Both the position numbers and the translations under genes were made by a program. Below are positions 50,367-62,400 of a stretch of 64,000 bases of DNA, piece by piece (positions within the stretch are counted from its first letter, which is position 1; each line of letters starts with the position of its first letter). This DNA comes from Pyrocephalus nanus (lineage: Eukaryota > Chordata > Aves > Passeriformes > Tyrannidae). Below the pieces are notes generated by a model that saw only the letters and a list, made by a program, of their open reading frames with translations, had not been told where the DNA came from and searched no databases. Where the stretch lies: assembly GCA_038380795.1 (NCBI GenBank), contig CM076279.1:4479001-4543000 (forward strand). Direction: 5' to 3'.

Positions 50367-50383
50367 TTTTTTTTTTTTTTTTT
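50367..50383 (+). repeat. Poly(T) tract, 17 nt
   Basis: Uninterrupted T run in intergenic DNA. Confidence 0.9.
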
Positions 50384-51214
50384 CCCCTGCAAAATCCCTA
50401 TCCAAAGCAAAAATGTCACAGCACAGAGTCAGATCTTTTCGGGTCTTGTTCTTTGCAGCATCAAACAGAGCCAGTTCTGATGCCAGCAGAGCCAGCAGGG
50501 AGCTGGGGTAGGAGCAAACACCAGCACCCCATTTCTGCTTGGTATACATTCCAGCTGGGCCAGAGGTCTGAGGGACACATCTCACCTGGAGCTTGAGACA
50601 AAGGAAAAGCAATCAGGAGAAAAGCTGATCAGCATCTGCCACCTCATGGTAAATGCTTTAATATTCCTAAGGACCAGACCCTCTCCAGCTGAGTCTTTTC
50701 TACTAAGTTGATTTTCAGATAAGGGAAATGGATTTAAGTCAGTGGGTTTCTCTGTTTGGTATAAAGAGCTCTAAGTGGAAAGTGTTTTCATAGCTGTGGT
50801 AGAAATAGTGCCTGAGCTTTTGGGGAGAGGAGCTGAGACATGCAGGCAATGCTTCATCTGGTAAGGCTTCAGTCTTTGTTTTGAGCTCCTGACTTTTTCA
50901 GTTCAAGGTATGTTTAGCCTCAGTTGCCAGCTGTCTCTCTCACCTCTGTAGGACTGTTCACAGTCTCAAAGTCTGTTGTTTCAGTGACTGGTGTGAGTGG
51001 GTTTAGGGTCCCAGGAGGGCACTGCAGTACAAATAACCAAGCAAACCAGTTCTGTATCCTAATGGCTGTTTTCTATTTCACCTTTTCATCTTGAGTTTCT
51101 GTTCCTTTCTCAAAAGCAGCATTTTCACAGCTGCTTTCTGATGCTGTAGAGTTAAAGTACAACTGCACCTGTAAAGCAGGGAAGGGTTAACCACTGTGCT
51201 AATGCTTCCTGAGA

Positions 51215-51545
51215 TCGAGCATCTGAGCGTGAGCTCCCCCTCCTGAGCGTGAGCCCCGAGCAGCGACAGCGGGAGCTCCTCTCCCCCTTCAGGTGCTGCG
51301 GAAGGATTGATGCCATTGGCCAAAAGAGCTTAAAAATAGAGGTTTCCATCCCGATAAGCGGTGCCGCGTCCCGCAGAGAGGAGTTTTCGGACAGCGGGGT
51401 CCGCCCGCCTTCTCCCGGTGCCACCGGCCGGGCTCACATGGAGCATCCCAGCGCGCTCCGGGATGCTCCATATGGAAAGCAACAGCACCTACGTGTGGCC
51501 AGCCGGGATCAGGCACGGGGAACGCTGTGCTGATCTTAAAGAAAA
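51215..51545 (+). promoter_or_regulatory. SMIM36: CpG-rich block, candidate distal SMIM36 promoter
   Basis: About 330 bp of CpG-dense DNA about 4.3 kb upstream of the SMIM36 coding exon. In order it holds a 20-bp-period direct repeat of CTGAGCGTGAGC (51223, 51243), an inverted CCAAT box in CATTGGCCAAAA near 51314, the element TTAAAAATAG (51330-51339), and then GC-rich sequence. That element fits both a TATA-like box and the MEF2 consensus. The layout resembles a plus-strand core promoter. A hairpin at 51438-51471 and a good donor at 51797 lie downstream. Assignment to SMIM36 is by position and strand only; an enhancer or a lncRNA promoter are alternatives. Confidence 0.5.
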
Positions 51546-51796
51546 CGGAGCTGAAAGAGGCCTGCAGGGGAGGAAAAAAATAAAATAATAATAATAGTAA
51601 AATTCCAGGCATAAAAGTACACGTTTACCTTGTACAATTTGCTTGGATTCTGGGAATTCGGGTTCCCCGATGCCACTGGAGATGCCTCAGCTCCCGTTAT
51701 TTTTAGTGACACTGGTCAATTTGAGCCCCCCTCTCCTTCACCAAAATTCTTAAATATATTACATTTAGGGGGATATGTAGGTAATAGGAGACCTAG
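51360..51796 (+). other. SMIM36: Candidate first exon ending in strong splice donor
   Basis: The donor CCTAG|GTGAGTG (GT at 51797-51798) is close to consensus. It is the first strong one I found downstream of the TATA/MEF2-like element. The 5' end near 51360 is inferred from the usual TATA-to-start distance. The nearest good acceptor before the SMIM36 frame is TCCGTTTTCTACAG ending at 55458. No transcript evidence is available. Confidence 0.3.
51438..51471 (+). repeat. Perfect 12-bp inverted repeat in CpG block
   Basis: The arms ATGGAGCATCCC (51438-51449) and GGGATGCTCCAT (51460-51471) are exact reverse complements with a 10-nt spacer AGCGCGCTCC. If the region is transcribed this is a stable stem-loop in the 5' leader. 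In DNA it is a dyad that could bind a dimeric factor. Confidence 0.95.
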
Positions 51797-54700
51797 GTGA
51801 GTGGCTCCTTCTAGCACAGCAGGAACAAGGGAGGGGGTCAGGCCCAGAGCTTGTGCTAGAGGAAAGCCTGACCCCCAAAACCATGGGCTAAGGACACACC
51901 CAGGTTTGGCCCCTCATAAACACCAGGCACTGCTTAAACAGGCATTTGGGCATCCCAAAGACACCCCCAAGACACTCAGTAGTTCTGCCATTGGCATTTG
52001 CACACGAGTGTGTAACACATCTGCTGTTGCTGGATTTGCTCTGGGCGCTCAAGATTTGGGCTGTGAGTATCGGAGTGACTGTGGTTTGGCTCCTGATAAC
52101 ACCGAGTTTCTCCCTGCTGTCCCAAAATCTCTGCAGTTTCTCAGTCTAAAGTTATGACTTGCAGGAGGAAGGTGATGGTCTTGGGTAGCTGCCTCCAGCT
52201 GTCCTGAGCTGCAGACACAAGGCATTACCCAGCAGATAGGTCTGTCCTTTCTGATTTCCTGTCTCAGTCCAGTTGTTACTCTGCATGGAATACACTGGTA
52301 TTCAGTCATCCATACTCCCCTCTTTTCCACTGTCTCAGGATTGGAAAGGTTTATTCTGAGGGGCTATTTTTAGCAATGACACCATGGCTAAGCCAGTCCA
52401 GCCCGGCAGGGATGGCTCTCACTGAGTTGCGGCTCCGAGGTGCAGGAGGCTGGAATTGGGTCAGCCCTGCCAGGCAATTCCTGCAGCACACGAGGCTCTG
52501 CTGGCTATTGGGCTCCAGATGGGAAGCACCAGGATTGGGAACTGCTTTTTGCTTCCTGAGTCCAGCAGAGCCTGGTCTCACTTGGATGTTCTGCCGAGTG
52601 CATCCATCTTGATGCCCTGTGTGCTGGGTCACCCTCCTGAGCTACTGCCTTGGATCCACCAGCCAAAATGCTCCTGTGACCAGTCCTAACCTGCTGTGGT
52701 CAAAAAGAGATGGCACAGCAAGGAGCTGGTATTGAACTCCTGCACTGGATGAGAAGATGCTATGGTTTCTCACAGACTGATTTATTTTTTTTCAGCCGTT
52801 GCCTGCAGCTCCTTTGTAGTTGCTCTCAAAACAGAGCTCTTGTAGCTCTTCCCCACCAGAACCTCTTTCCAAGACTTTCTTCTAAAAATCTCTTTTTTTC
52901 TCTGATTGTAGGGAGGTTCTTTGCTGTTTTAGAAACATCTGAACTTCTGTACTCTGAAACTCACTGTGCAATGGCTTCAAGCAAAAATTACAGAAAACAC
53001 ATAGTTCTCCATTACATACATCTTTTATCCTCCTCTCTCCTCCCAGCTGAGCTGGTGTTTGCAGAGGAAAAGGTGCTTTCTGTCCAGAAGTATCTCTAAA
53101 CTGAGGCGGGCAAAATAAGAGGAAAAAAAACTGAGGGAAGGACAGGAAGTGGAGTGACTTTTCTATAGAAAGAGGTGCAGGATAAACAGCAGGAGGAGGG
53201 TGAGAAGCCAAAGGCTGGTGAGGGACAGTCAGCTGCAGAGCTCAGGCCACAGGATGGGCAGGAGGGAGCAGTGTTGGGCAGGGGAGCACTCTGGGACACT
53301 GATCCTGGGAGCAGTGCCAGCTTGTTGGAGTGAGTCTCCACTATAAAAAGCCCCAGGGTGTGAGTGCAGATGAGGTTCCCAAGGTGATGGGATGCTCCTT
53401 CTCCTGGGACAGGGCTGCTGGTATTAGACAGATGGTATTAGAGCCCGGCAATCCTTGGGCACAGGCATATCAAATGGTGAACATCTATAGTTTACCCTGG
53501 ATTTGGGCTGGGATCAGGGAATAACTCCTGGTATTAAAGCCAAATCCTCTCCTAGACTTCAGTTTTCAGCACAATGACTTGGACAAAGGCTGCTGGGAGC
53601 AGCTCCAGCTCAAGGACAGAAATCCTGAGAATACAGTAAAGGCATAAATGCAAGATCACCTTGCTGCAAACCGGGCCCTGGGTACAACCTGCAGGAGGTG
53701 TCTTGAAAAGTATCATCTATTTTCACTCTAAGAGAATATTTCAAGAAGCTGCAGAGATGGAGAAACCAGAAAGCTTTTCTCTCTCTCCAAGAGATCATGT
53801 TTGCAGTAATGTAGTACCAGATTTAACATTTTGAAAAGTCCCCTAAAAGCTGGCCTGATGCCTATCTAAATCAAACACTTTATGACATGTATCTCCCTGC
53901 TGCAGTGTTAGACAGAAATCTGAAACCAAGCTATTAGCGTGGAGGACCTTAGAGGAGACAATTCAGGTTTGGCAAACTTGCTGGTACTGAACACATGCCA
54001 GGCAGAAAAGTCCCATAAACTTTGTTCTGTGAGCACAGTGCTGAGTTTCCAGAACCCAGGCTGCCATTTGAGGACCAGTTTAAAAGACTTAATGTAAAAT
54101 CCCATCTCTCAGCATGTAAACTGTGTAGCTCCTACTCCGGTACTAATCTTTTGTAGCACATGATTGAAATTTAAGATCATGGACTCATTTGCCCTTCAAA
54201 GGCCCGGGTGTTCCTGAACGCTTTGGAGGGATTTTCAAATTACTTTGAGTTTCCTAGTGAGCAGTGAAACCAAATCCCAGTTCTGATTGCCATTGCTCTG
54301 GAAGGGAAGCGCACAATTAAGAGACTGTCTTGAAAAAAATCTCAGCCTCATCTAACCCACGTCTGAGAGCGAAGTGCCCGCCCTCCTTCAGATACAGCTC
54401 GTGACGTGCAGCAGACACACAACAGCAGGATCACATGAATATTGCATCCTGGGCCCTGCTGGGTTCCCCCTGCTCACCAAGTGTGCCCTGGCAGTGCCAG
54501 CCCTGGGACTACTCCTCGATACCAACTTCTTCCCAGCTGAAGAGCCGTGAGGGCAGATGGTGGGGGGCACAGCTGATGCTGACCTTAAAACGAGCGGCAT
54601 GTGCTGAGGTCGATGGCAGCAGGGTGGCCCTGTGACATATTTCTTACAGCTTAGATGCACCAGATTGGATTCCCGCTGACACATAAAGCCCTTTTCCACA

Positions 54701-55458
54701 GCTCTGGCAGTGCTAAGACCTGGGACAGCCTAATCCCTCCCTAAACCCCTGCTGTGCTGTAACCAAAACCTTGGGGTTTTGGGTGGAGCGGTGAGCGTGC
54801 TGACATAGGGTCGGTGGTGCTCCTTGACTCCCTCTCCAGTCTGCCTTCTCGGTGTCATACACGGGGACATCTCTGTTTTGGAGGAAGAGGGGTGGTCTCT
54901 CTAAGCACTCACTGTGTGGGTGATGTGTGGCAGCTGCTGTGTGTCCCTCCTTACTCATCAGCTTCAGGGATGTAAACCTGGAAGGTGCAACAGGTCCTTG
55001 GAGGTTTTGTGTTCTGGAGCCTGGCCCTGCTGCCAGGAGAGGAACAGCCACTTTGCAAACTTCACCTTCTTGTCAGAAAGCAGAGGGTCCTTGTAGGAAT
55101 AACAAATTAGCAGTGCCCAGGCTGCAGAAACTCTGCAGCTGTGTTGTACCTTCTCATACTTGGGAGACTCCAAGGGGATGGAGCAGCCTGTGGGAAGCAG
55201 GATCCTCCAGTGGAGTTTGTGCAAGGACTGGCTGGGCAGTGTGTGACACAGCAGTGTGATGTGTCCCTGTAATCCTGATAGGGACTTGGGTAATAAACAT
55301 CTTTAATTCACTTTATAAACCCTTCTGTAGCAGTAGCCCTGAAAGGTCTTAGTCGAAAGCGGAATCAGGCTCGTGGGGTTTTGAGAAAAGTTACTTTGCA
55401 ATGACTTCCTAATTATTTCTGAATTAATTTATTAATTGCACAGGTCCGTTTTCTACAG
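51797..55458. other. Intergenic or putative SMIM36 intron, no gene seen
   Basis: Unique sequence with no protein-like frame and no recognisable repeat. It ends at the acceptor TCCGTTTTCTACAG. Whether it is truly an intron depends on the distal promoter being real. Confidence 0.35.
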
Positions 55459-55709
55459 CCCAAAAGCCCAAACCCACCTGAAGAAGGGAGGCTCTGCAAA
55501 ATACCTGTAGAAGAAACCCAGTTTGGTACCTGCCTATCGAGGAAAGCGATGGTCCCTGGGCAAGGGGGCTGTTTTCCTCTCAATATAGCAATCAAATTTA
55601 GCTTCTGCCACTGTAGGCAACGTGGCATTAAAAGAAGGAGCTTAGGTTATTAAACTGAGCTGCTTTAATCGTCCGGTTCAGGGGAAATCCATTGCTACAG
55701 GAGACCTGG

Positions 55710-55739
55710 GGATTAGTGTATTTTTACCACAAAGCCAAT
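55710..55739 (+). promoter_or_regulatory. SMIM36: Proximal elements upstream of SMIM36: GGATTA and CCAAT
   Basis: GGATTA (55710-55715), the core of OTX/CRX-type homeodomain sites, and CCAAT (55735-55739) lie 85-115 nt upstream of the SMIM36 start codon. A TATA-like CATTAAAAG is near 55624. If SMIM36 has a local promoter instead of the distal CpG block, these would be its visible elements. Each is short and could be chance. Confidence 0.25.
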
Positions 55740-55752
55740 ACATCTATTCTGA

Positions 55753-56109
<357 letters not shown>

Positions 56110-56197
56110 GGGGACCTGCCCCGCAGCGCCGGTCCCGCCGCTCCGCCTGCCTCGCTATGTTTACTCCCCGTTTGCAAAAGGATAACGCGCTCACAAG

Positions 56198-56203
56198 GTA
56201 AGT
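56198..56203 (+). other. Consensus splice donor after SMIM36 stop
   Basis: AAG|GTAAGT matches the donor consensus at essentially every position and lies 88 nt past the stop codon. If used, the SMIM36 coding exon would not be terminal. Confidence 0.5.
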
Positions 56204-56613
56204 TGAGACAACGCTTTATTTGATACGGTGCCATTGCCAAGGGGGTCATTTTATGTTGGGCTGTGTGCTCTGCATCGATATGAGCTTGCAGTTCTCCCTG
56301 CCAGCCATAAAGAGACAAATTTCCATCAGCTGCTGCTGCTGTGCCTCGCAGCCCATTGACAGTCGGAAGCAGTGACGCTGTTCATCCACTCGGGCACTGA
56401 TGAGGGGCCTTGGTTCAATCTCGAGCTGTGCCTGGCACAGTTATTTTTGCAGGAACACAGTTCAAGGCATCCCACCCGGACGGGCTGAGCTGTGCTGCAG
56501 CCTCGGCACATCTTCCTCAGCCAGCAGAGTGCAGATGACCTTGGTAGGCTGTTCCTATCTTCCCAGGGGGAAAAGAAAACTAAAGATTTTAAAAGGATAG
56601 AGATGGTGCCTTT

Positions 56614-56643
56614 CTGATGGGAGCCAGCTGCTGCTCCCATCAG
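56614..56643 (+). repeat. Perfect 11-bp stem-loop downstream of SMIM36
   Basis: The arms CTGATGGGAGC (56614-56624) and GCTCCCATCAG (56633-56643) enclose an 8-nt loop CAGCTGCT. A plus-strand transcript reading through would form a stable hairpin about 505 nt after the stop codon. The loop also contains the E-box CAGCTG. Confidence 0.95.
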
Positions 56644-57804
56644 GATTCATTACTTTCCATGTTGTCTGTGAGCTTCCCTGAGAGCAGTGCCAAGCCTGTC
56701 TTGGCACTTGTTTTCCGTAGGTAGAACGTGAGCTCTGCTCTTACAGGGCACTCTTCCCCCTTGCCTCACACAAATCCCCTGACAGGGTACAATATGCTTC
56801 CTGGAAAAGCTGGGTATGAAGCCTCCTGCCCAAGAGAAAGCGTGAAATGGGGTAAATTTACCAGCAATGTGAAATATGTGAGTCATCGCTGCCATCCGTC
56901 CCACTGGAATAGGAATTTCTGACCCTCCATCCTGGCTTTCAGGGAGCACCTCCATGTGCCTGACCCTGCCTCTCCCCCTGAACCTTCCTTCAGCTGTATC
57001 ATGTTCCATCTGAGCCACATGAAGGCTGTTACTGCATCTCCAGTAAGTCTAATGCTATCTGCATCAGCTCCTGTTTATTCTCCCCACAATTTGGGAGCTA
57101 TAAGCTCAAGGCCCTTTTGGTTAACAAGGTTCTTCATCTTGCTGAGAGGTTTCTCCCTCTCAGTGCTTAATGGAATATTTAAAAGCAGGTTGCTGTGTCC
57201 CTCTAGATAGCACTGAAAGTTCCTGTGTGTGGTGCTCTTTAACTGGTGGATTTTAACTGGTTACTGAGGGAAAATTAACACTGGACCCCAGACTGTTGCA
57301 GGTGTCTGTCCCTTGGGCTGTTTTACGTCACAGAGTCCTACAGAAAGCCTTAGTAAACACAGGGAGATTTATTACCTGTCTGTGTCAGGTGGATGACTCA
57401 CTGGATTGCAGTGGTCCTAATGCCTTCAGGACAGGCATTTTAAATACTTCCAGAAATAAACTGCAGTGAATTTGAACCACAATTGAACAAAGCTGTTGGC
57501 TGGATTGCATGCTTTGTGCTCCAGCTGGGTAGGATCTGTCAGCCTGTTCTGCATCCCAAGAAGTGCTGCTTTATGAATCAGCCTCAGAACATCCCGGCAG
57601 TGGCAAAGAAATCTAGAGGATATCTTTTTATTTAACTGTATTGTAAGAAAAGGAGGTTTTTCTTTTGGTTTCTTAATTCTTGTGGGGGAACCCAGGTTTT
57701 GTTTTCAAGCTGTCCTTTGCACCCCTGTGAGTTATGGATATGCCTGGTTTTGGAAGGAAGGTTCCTGAGAGCTGGAGTTAAACACTTGATGTGATGAAAC
57801 TGGT

Positions 57805-57810
57805 AATAAA
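57805..57810 (+). terminator. SMIM36: Candidate SMIM36 poly(A) signal AATAAA
   Basis: Canonical hexamer on the sense strand with a GT-rich downstream element about 50 nt later. An alternative hexamer stands at 57455-57460. Confidence 0.4.
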
Positions 57811-58157
57811 TCTGAAGTTGGTGGCATGGTCCTCTTCCATGTATCACACTGAAATAATTATGTTGAGTGTTGTTTTGGTTGTTTAGCAATGAAAAAGTGC
57901 AATTAGTCAACTGCAAGTTGTCGCTGCTTTGGCAAAACTTGGCAGTGACTGAGGTGCTCGTATGTCATGGCCACTGTCGCCCATGCAGGCCAGTGTTGTC
58001 TTTCCTTGGGCTCTCCCATCTGCCTTCTATTCAGCCTGTGAGCTCTTTAAAGCTTTTTGTGTGTTCATGTACCATCTCACATGCTGTGAGCCTCCTCTGT
58101 GATAAGGGATCCCTGGCTTTAGGGAACAGCAATAATAATCTTTTCTTAGAAGACCTT

Positions 58158-58175
58158 GGGGGGGGGGGAGGGGGG
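58158..58175 (+). repeat. Poly(G) tract G11-A-G6
   Basis: Seventeen G in 18 nt can form a G-quadruplex on the plus strand. It is a likely site of sequencing dropout. Confidence 0.9.
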
Positions 58176-59475
58176 AACTAAAAAGAGCTCAAAAATATCC
58201 CAAAGAGCTGTTTTGTTTGATGGTGAGGTATCATAATGCCAGCAGAAAAGCTCTGTGGTTCTTTGATGGAGGTCATGCAAATAACGTAATGATTCCAAGA
58301 CACGTGTGCCGTATCATTGCCACGTGTCTCGTGCAGACAGACTTGCAAGGCTGGGTTAACAGATACTTTTAGACAGCTGAAATCCTCCTGTCAGTTTTCT
58401 CTAATGGCAAACCTTTTGTGCACACCCACCACAGACCCCTGGCTCCTTGAAACTCGGTGGGAAGTTCCTGATTTTGGAAGCCGGGCTGTGGAGCTGCCAG
58501 AGGTGCTCCCTGGGAGCAGGGAAGCAGTTTCCTGGAACAGTGTTCACTCATAAGGAAATCTATCAGTTTGAGATAGAGTTGGTGGACTCTGCTCTGAAAT
58601 GTGGAGGCAAAAGCAGCAAATGACGCTTTCCTCCCGGTAGCAGGAGGGTAAACAGAGGGTAAATCCCCTTCTGGAAAATGAGAAACTAAAGTGCATCAGG
58701 ACCTTGCCTTCCCAGTGGGGATAAAATGGCTTTCTCAGTTTTCTCTGTACTAGAACAATATTGGAGTATTGAAGCAGTGAGAGAGCCCTGGAGTATGTAC
58801 CAAGAATTCCAAGTAATCAAGTCACTGCCAGTGAAATTACTGCTTTGGAGAGGTCTCTGCTACCACGCTTTTTTAATGACTGTGGCAGGATTAATGCATG
58901 CAAATGGGCTTTTATCAGGCCAAGCTTGCCAGCAATCACCCTTGAAGCTGCATTCCCTCCAGTGCTTTCAGTCCTCTGCCATGTCCTTTGCACCACTGCA
59001 AGAAAATGGGGGTAAATATTCCCAGAGCAGTTTTGCTATTTTCCCTAAACTGTGCTGTGTAAAACGTGCATTTCTTGCTGGAATTCACACGTTTTAAAAA
59101 GCATCCTGTGCAGCTCTTTGCACATACCCTGTGCCTGGCTCTTCCAGCACTGTTCAGTCAATCCTGGGTTTGGGCATTGCTTTATCCTCCCCATGACTAT
59201 CTGTGTGTGCTCTGCCCAGAGGATTAGGCAGCAGCACTTAGGGCCAGGATATCCAGCACAGAAACACTGCTCTGGAGCAGGTGCTATTTGCCAAGGAGCA
59301 AAATACTGGTAAAACTGTGTTAGCATTTATTTGTATGAATTGGAGAACATTGGATGGACAGGCAAGGATTTAGAAAATATGCTCTATTTCCAGTTCTGCC
59401 CCTGGCTTATGGGGCTCCTGTTCCTGCTGCTCTTTGCTCCACGTGTCTGCTCTGCATTTATTTCCTCTTGCTCTT

Positions 59476-59489
59476 CTGCCCCCTGCTCT
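59476..59489 (-). promoter_or_regulatory. CTCF-like binding site
   Basis: The minus strand reads AGAGCAGGGGGCAG, matching the CTCF core CCASYAGRKGGCRS at all positions except the first two. It has the same orientation as the site at 16102. Occupancy is unknown. Confidence 0.5.
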
Positions 59490-62400
59490 GAGATATCTCT
59501 CTTCTCAGTCATTTATGCAGTTCATAAGGGGGTTACTATAAAGCTTGGCATGCAGGGGATGCACCTGAATTCCACTCTATGAACTAACCCTGGTAGGTTC
59601 AAAGGGAATAAAATAAAATACACTCCCACAAAAAATGCCCAGAGCAGGTGGAATAGAGGAGTTGATGAACAAGCCACATTAAATGTGGGCAAACTCTAGA
59701 CACAGAGCCTTACAAAACCTGCTTTGAGTGACCTGTGGACACCATGGCACTGATCTGTAGCTCTGTGATGTGAGGGGAACTGAGGGGTGCTGGGAGGATT
59801 TATTGCTGTTCTGCAGGAAGCAGGAATTCGGTCTGCTCTGGCTGGCTTTCAGCTGGCTTTAGTGACCTTCTAAAGCCACATATTACTGCTTCTGTAAAGC
59901 CTTCATTAAAGGGTTTCACAGAAACAACAGGGGGAGTAAAAAAGGATTTCTAGATTTCCCCAACATTCATTCAAGTCAAACATGTCACTAAATTCCCTGA
60001 AAATACATTTTACATGTTCCGCTGTAAACATACTGTCTGAGCCTTCAGATTTCTTTTTAAAATCCTTAATATGCCACTACATATGAGTAGAGGATTAGTC
60101 CAGACAGACTAACCCACATTCACCAGGGAGAATTCCTTCCCATGCTGTGATTGTTTTGATTTTGAAAAGGGATAAATTTTGTCTCATTTTGCACTTTGTT
60201 TCATGGTGCAAATGCTCATCCTCTGACAGTGCTGAGTTCAGAAGCACAGTAACATGCCCAGTTCAAACCCCTTGGCTGTAGGAAGAACTTTAGAATACTT
60301 TATACTGCCTAGAACAGCATCACCTTTTGTTATCAGTGATTCAGCTTGTGTGTGATGTTGGTGCTCTGGCAGGCATGCCAAGAGGCAGGAATTGATGTTG
60401 GGAGTTTAATTGAAATACTGCTCTTCCAGCCATGAGCTGATAGAGCTCCGTGCTTAGGGGAGCCCTACAGCCCACTTGCCATCTTTTAGATGGATTCAAA
60501 CCCAAGTATCCTGAGCTACCTGTGTCCTTTTTACAAGGCAAAGCATCAGCCTGGGTCTCCTGGTCCTGCTCCAGCCCAAATGACTCTGTGACTCTCCCGA
60601 ACACTTGACTCCCTGTGTGGAATCTTCCCCATCAGGTGGGGTCTGGGGCTTGAAAGCAAATCCACGTGTCCTGCTGGTGTCCCTGAGGGGCTCCTGCAGC
60701 CTGACCTGGAATAGCTGCTCTCAGTGGTGGATGGAAAGGCAGCTGGAGGTTGTGCACGTGGGGAAGGTGTGAGGGATGGGGGGATGTGTGCTGGAGTCTG
60801 CTGGTGGCTGCTGCTGCCCAGGAGGGAAGCAGGAGGGCTCCTGGGACAGCTCTCGAGGCTCTGAGGTAGAGCTCTGGTTCTTCAGGCTTGGGTGATGGAA
60901 AACTAAATTAATTGTTTATAAATAAACTGCCCTGAGATTCACAGCAGAAAGGTGTCTGACTTATCAAGAGAAAATCATAGCATAAATATAAAAAATGGGA
61001 AAAGCAGAGCGGCTGCCAACTCTGGCTCCTGTTCTGCTCCTGGTTTAGTCTCCTCACTCCCTCCTCCTCACGTGTGCTGGTTTCCTTGGAGACGCTGCTC
61101 CTTAGTTTCCCTCTCTAATACTGACGCTGTTTGACATTAACATTTCAAAAAGGCATTTCCACCCTAACGTGACAAACTGGGAGCAGCTTTTGGAGGCAGA
61201 TCCTTGTCACAAGGCATTCCAATCTAGCATCTGATGGTTCAGCCCAGGCTGTGGATGGGTCAGTCTCATCCCAGATCTGCAGCAGATGCTCTGTGTGGGC
61301 AATGAAGCTGTGCCCTAGTTTCTCCATCTGTTAATGGCAGCAATAATTGCTACACAAGTGGAGTGTTGGGTTGATTTAATTAATATTTATGAAGGAACAT
61401 GAGATCCTTTCATGGGTGGTGCTATAGAGAAATTGTTAATTATGAATGATTATATATTTGTGTCTCTTCCTGAATGCATAGAAGACCTGGACATATTGTT
61501 TAAGCACCCACATTTCACACTCCTTCAGTACTGAGGCTGATTGGCTACATGATACAGCTCTTCATTATCTAAAAATACACTGAATTTAATTGCTATTGAC
61601 TTCAGATGAGCAAAGAATATAGGCTTAGCATCCAGCTCTATTTTTAGTAATTGTATCTCCTAAATCATCAATATTTTTTTGTAACTTCATTAGGCAACAT
61701 TTTTCACGTTCTATTTTTAGCTCAGCCACTTCTTTTACACAAAATAAATGTGCCAGTTCTAGGGCTAAACCTTTCAAGAAAGGGGAGAGGAAGCAAGGAT
61801 TGGGCACATCCACCTTTACCTTCTTCAAATGACAAAACCAGAGCCCCAGAGTACAGAGGGATTATTGGGAGTTGCCTCAAGTTTACTGCTGGAAACTGGG
61901 CATGCATGAAACCAATGTAATAAGTATAAAAGGTATATTGAAAAAATTCATGACTAGCAGCAGTTAATTTAATGTCTGCACATGCCCTGTGTGTTGGGTA
62001 TGACTACTGTGCCTCTTCCCCTCCCCAGTAACCAAAAATGGACTGAATAGTGCTTATAACAGGTGATTTCTTTCCCATTCTCTGCATGTCCTTCCTCTCT
62101 CAGGAGCATATTAAGCATAGACTTGACATAAATCACACACACTTGTTTTCTCAAAAAGGAGAAACCCTCTTGTTTTCCTTCCAAGAGAAGAGCAGAGGGC
62201 AGCAGGCTTGGCTTTCTGGAGGACACATTTTTCACCTGTCCTGAGCCTGAAGGACACGTCCCTGAGCAGAGAGAAAGGTTCTGTCCAAATTTCAGCTGTA
62301 CCCCACAGGGAGCAGTGCAGGGCTGTGCTTTGCTCTCTGCAGGGGTCAGGGTAACACCTCCTCAGAATCATTTCTCATCAGCCACCAGCAGCTCTGCAAT

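Larger units (their letters stand above)
31643..51214. other. Intergenic, no gene seen
   Basis: About 19.5 kb without a supportable gene. It holds homopolymers, the polypyrimidine tract at 34137, the 39-bp duplication at 39946, the TGGAA array at 41491, the GCTGG array at 42531, a CRE octamer at 44050 and an X-box-like palindrome at 47091. The longer frames, such as 37519-38052 minus and 35314-35829 minus, lack any recognisable domain and are treated as chance. Confidence 0.4.
56110..57830 (+). other. SMIM36: SMIM36 3' untranslated region (extent uncertain)
   Basis: GC-rich just after the stop, then ordinary. It carries a consensus-perfect donor ACAAG|GTAAGT (exon end 56197) and a stable hairpin (56614-56643). 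AATAAA signals stand at 57455-57460 and 57805-57810. The second is followed by the GT-rich stretch TTGAGTGTTGTTTTGGTTG near 57862, which favours a poly(A) site there. Whether the transcript reads through or splices at 56197 cannot be decided from sequence. Confidence 0.35.

Noticed and set aside
4242..50383. Poly(A)/poly(T) tracts as tails of processed retrocopies
   Set aside because: I saw no gene-like body, target-site duplication or poly(A) signal next to any tract; they are reported as homopolymers only.
56411..56423. Second B-box-like sequence GGTTCAATCTC
   Set aside because: No matching A box or acceptor stem.
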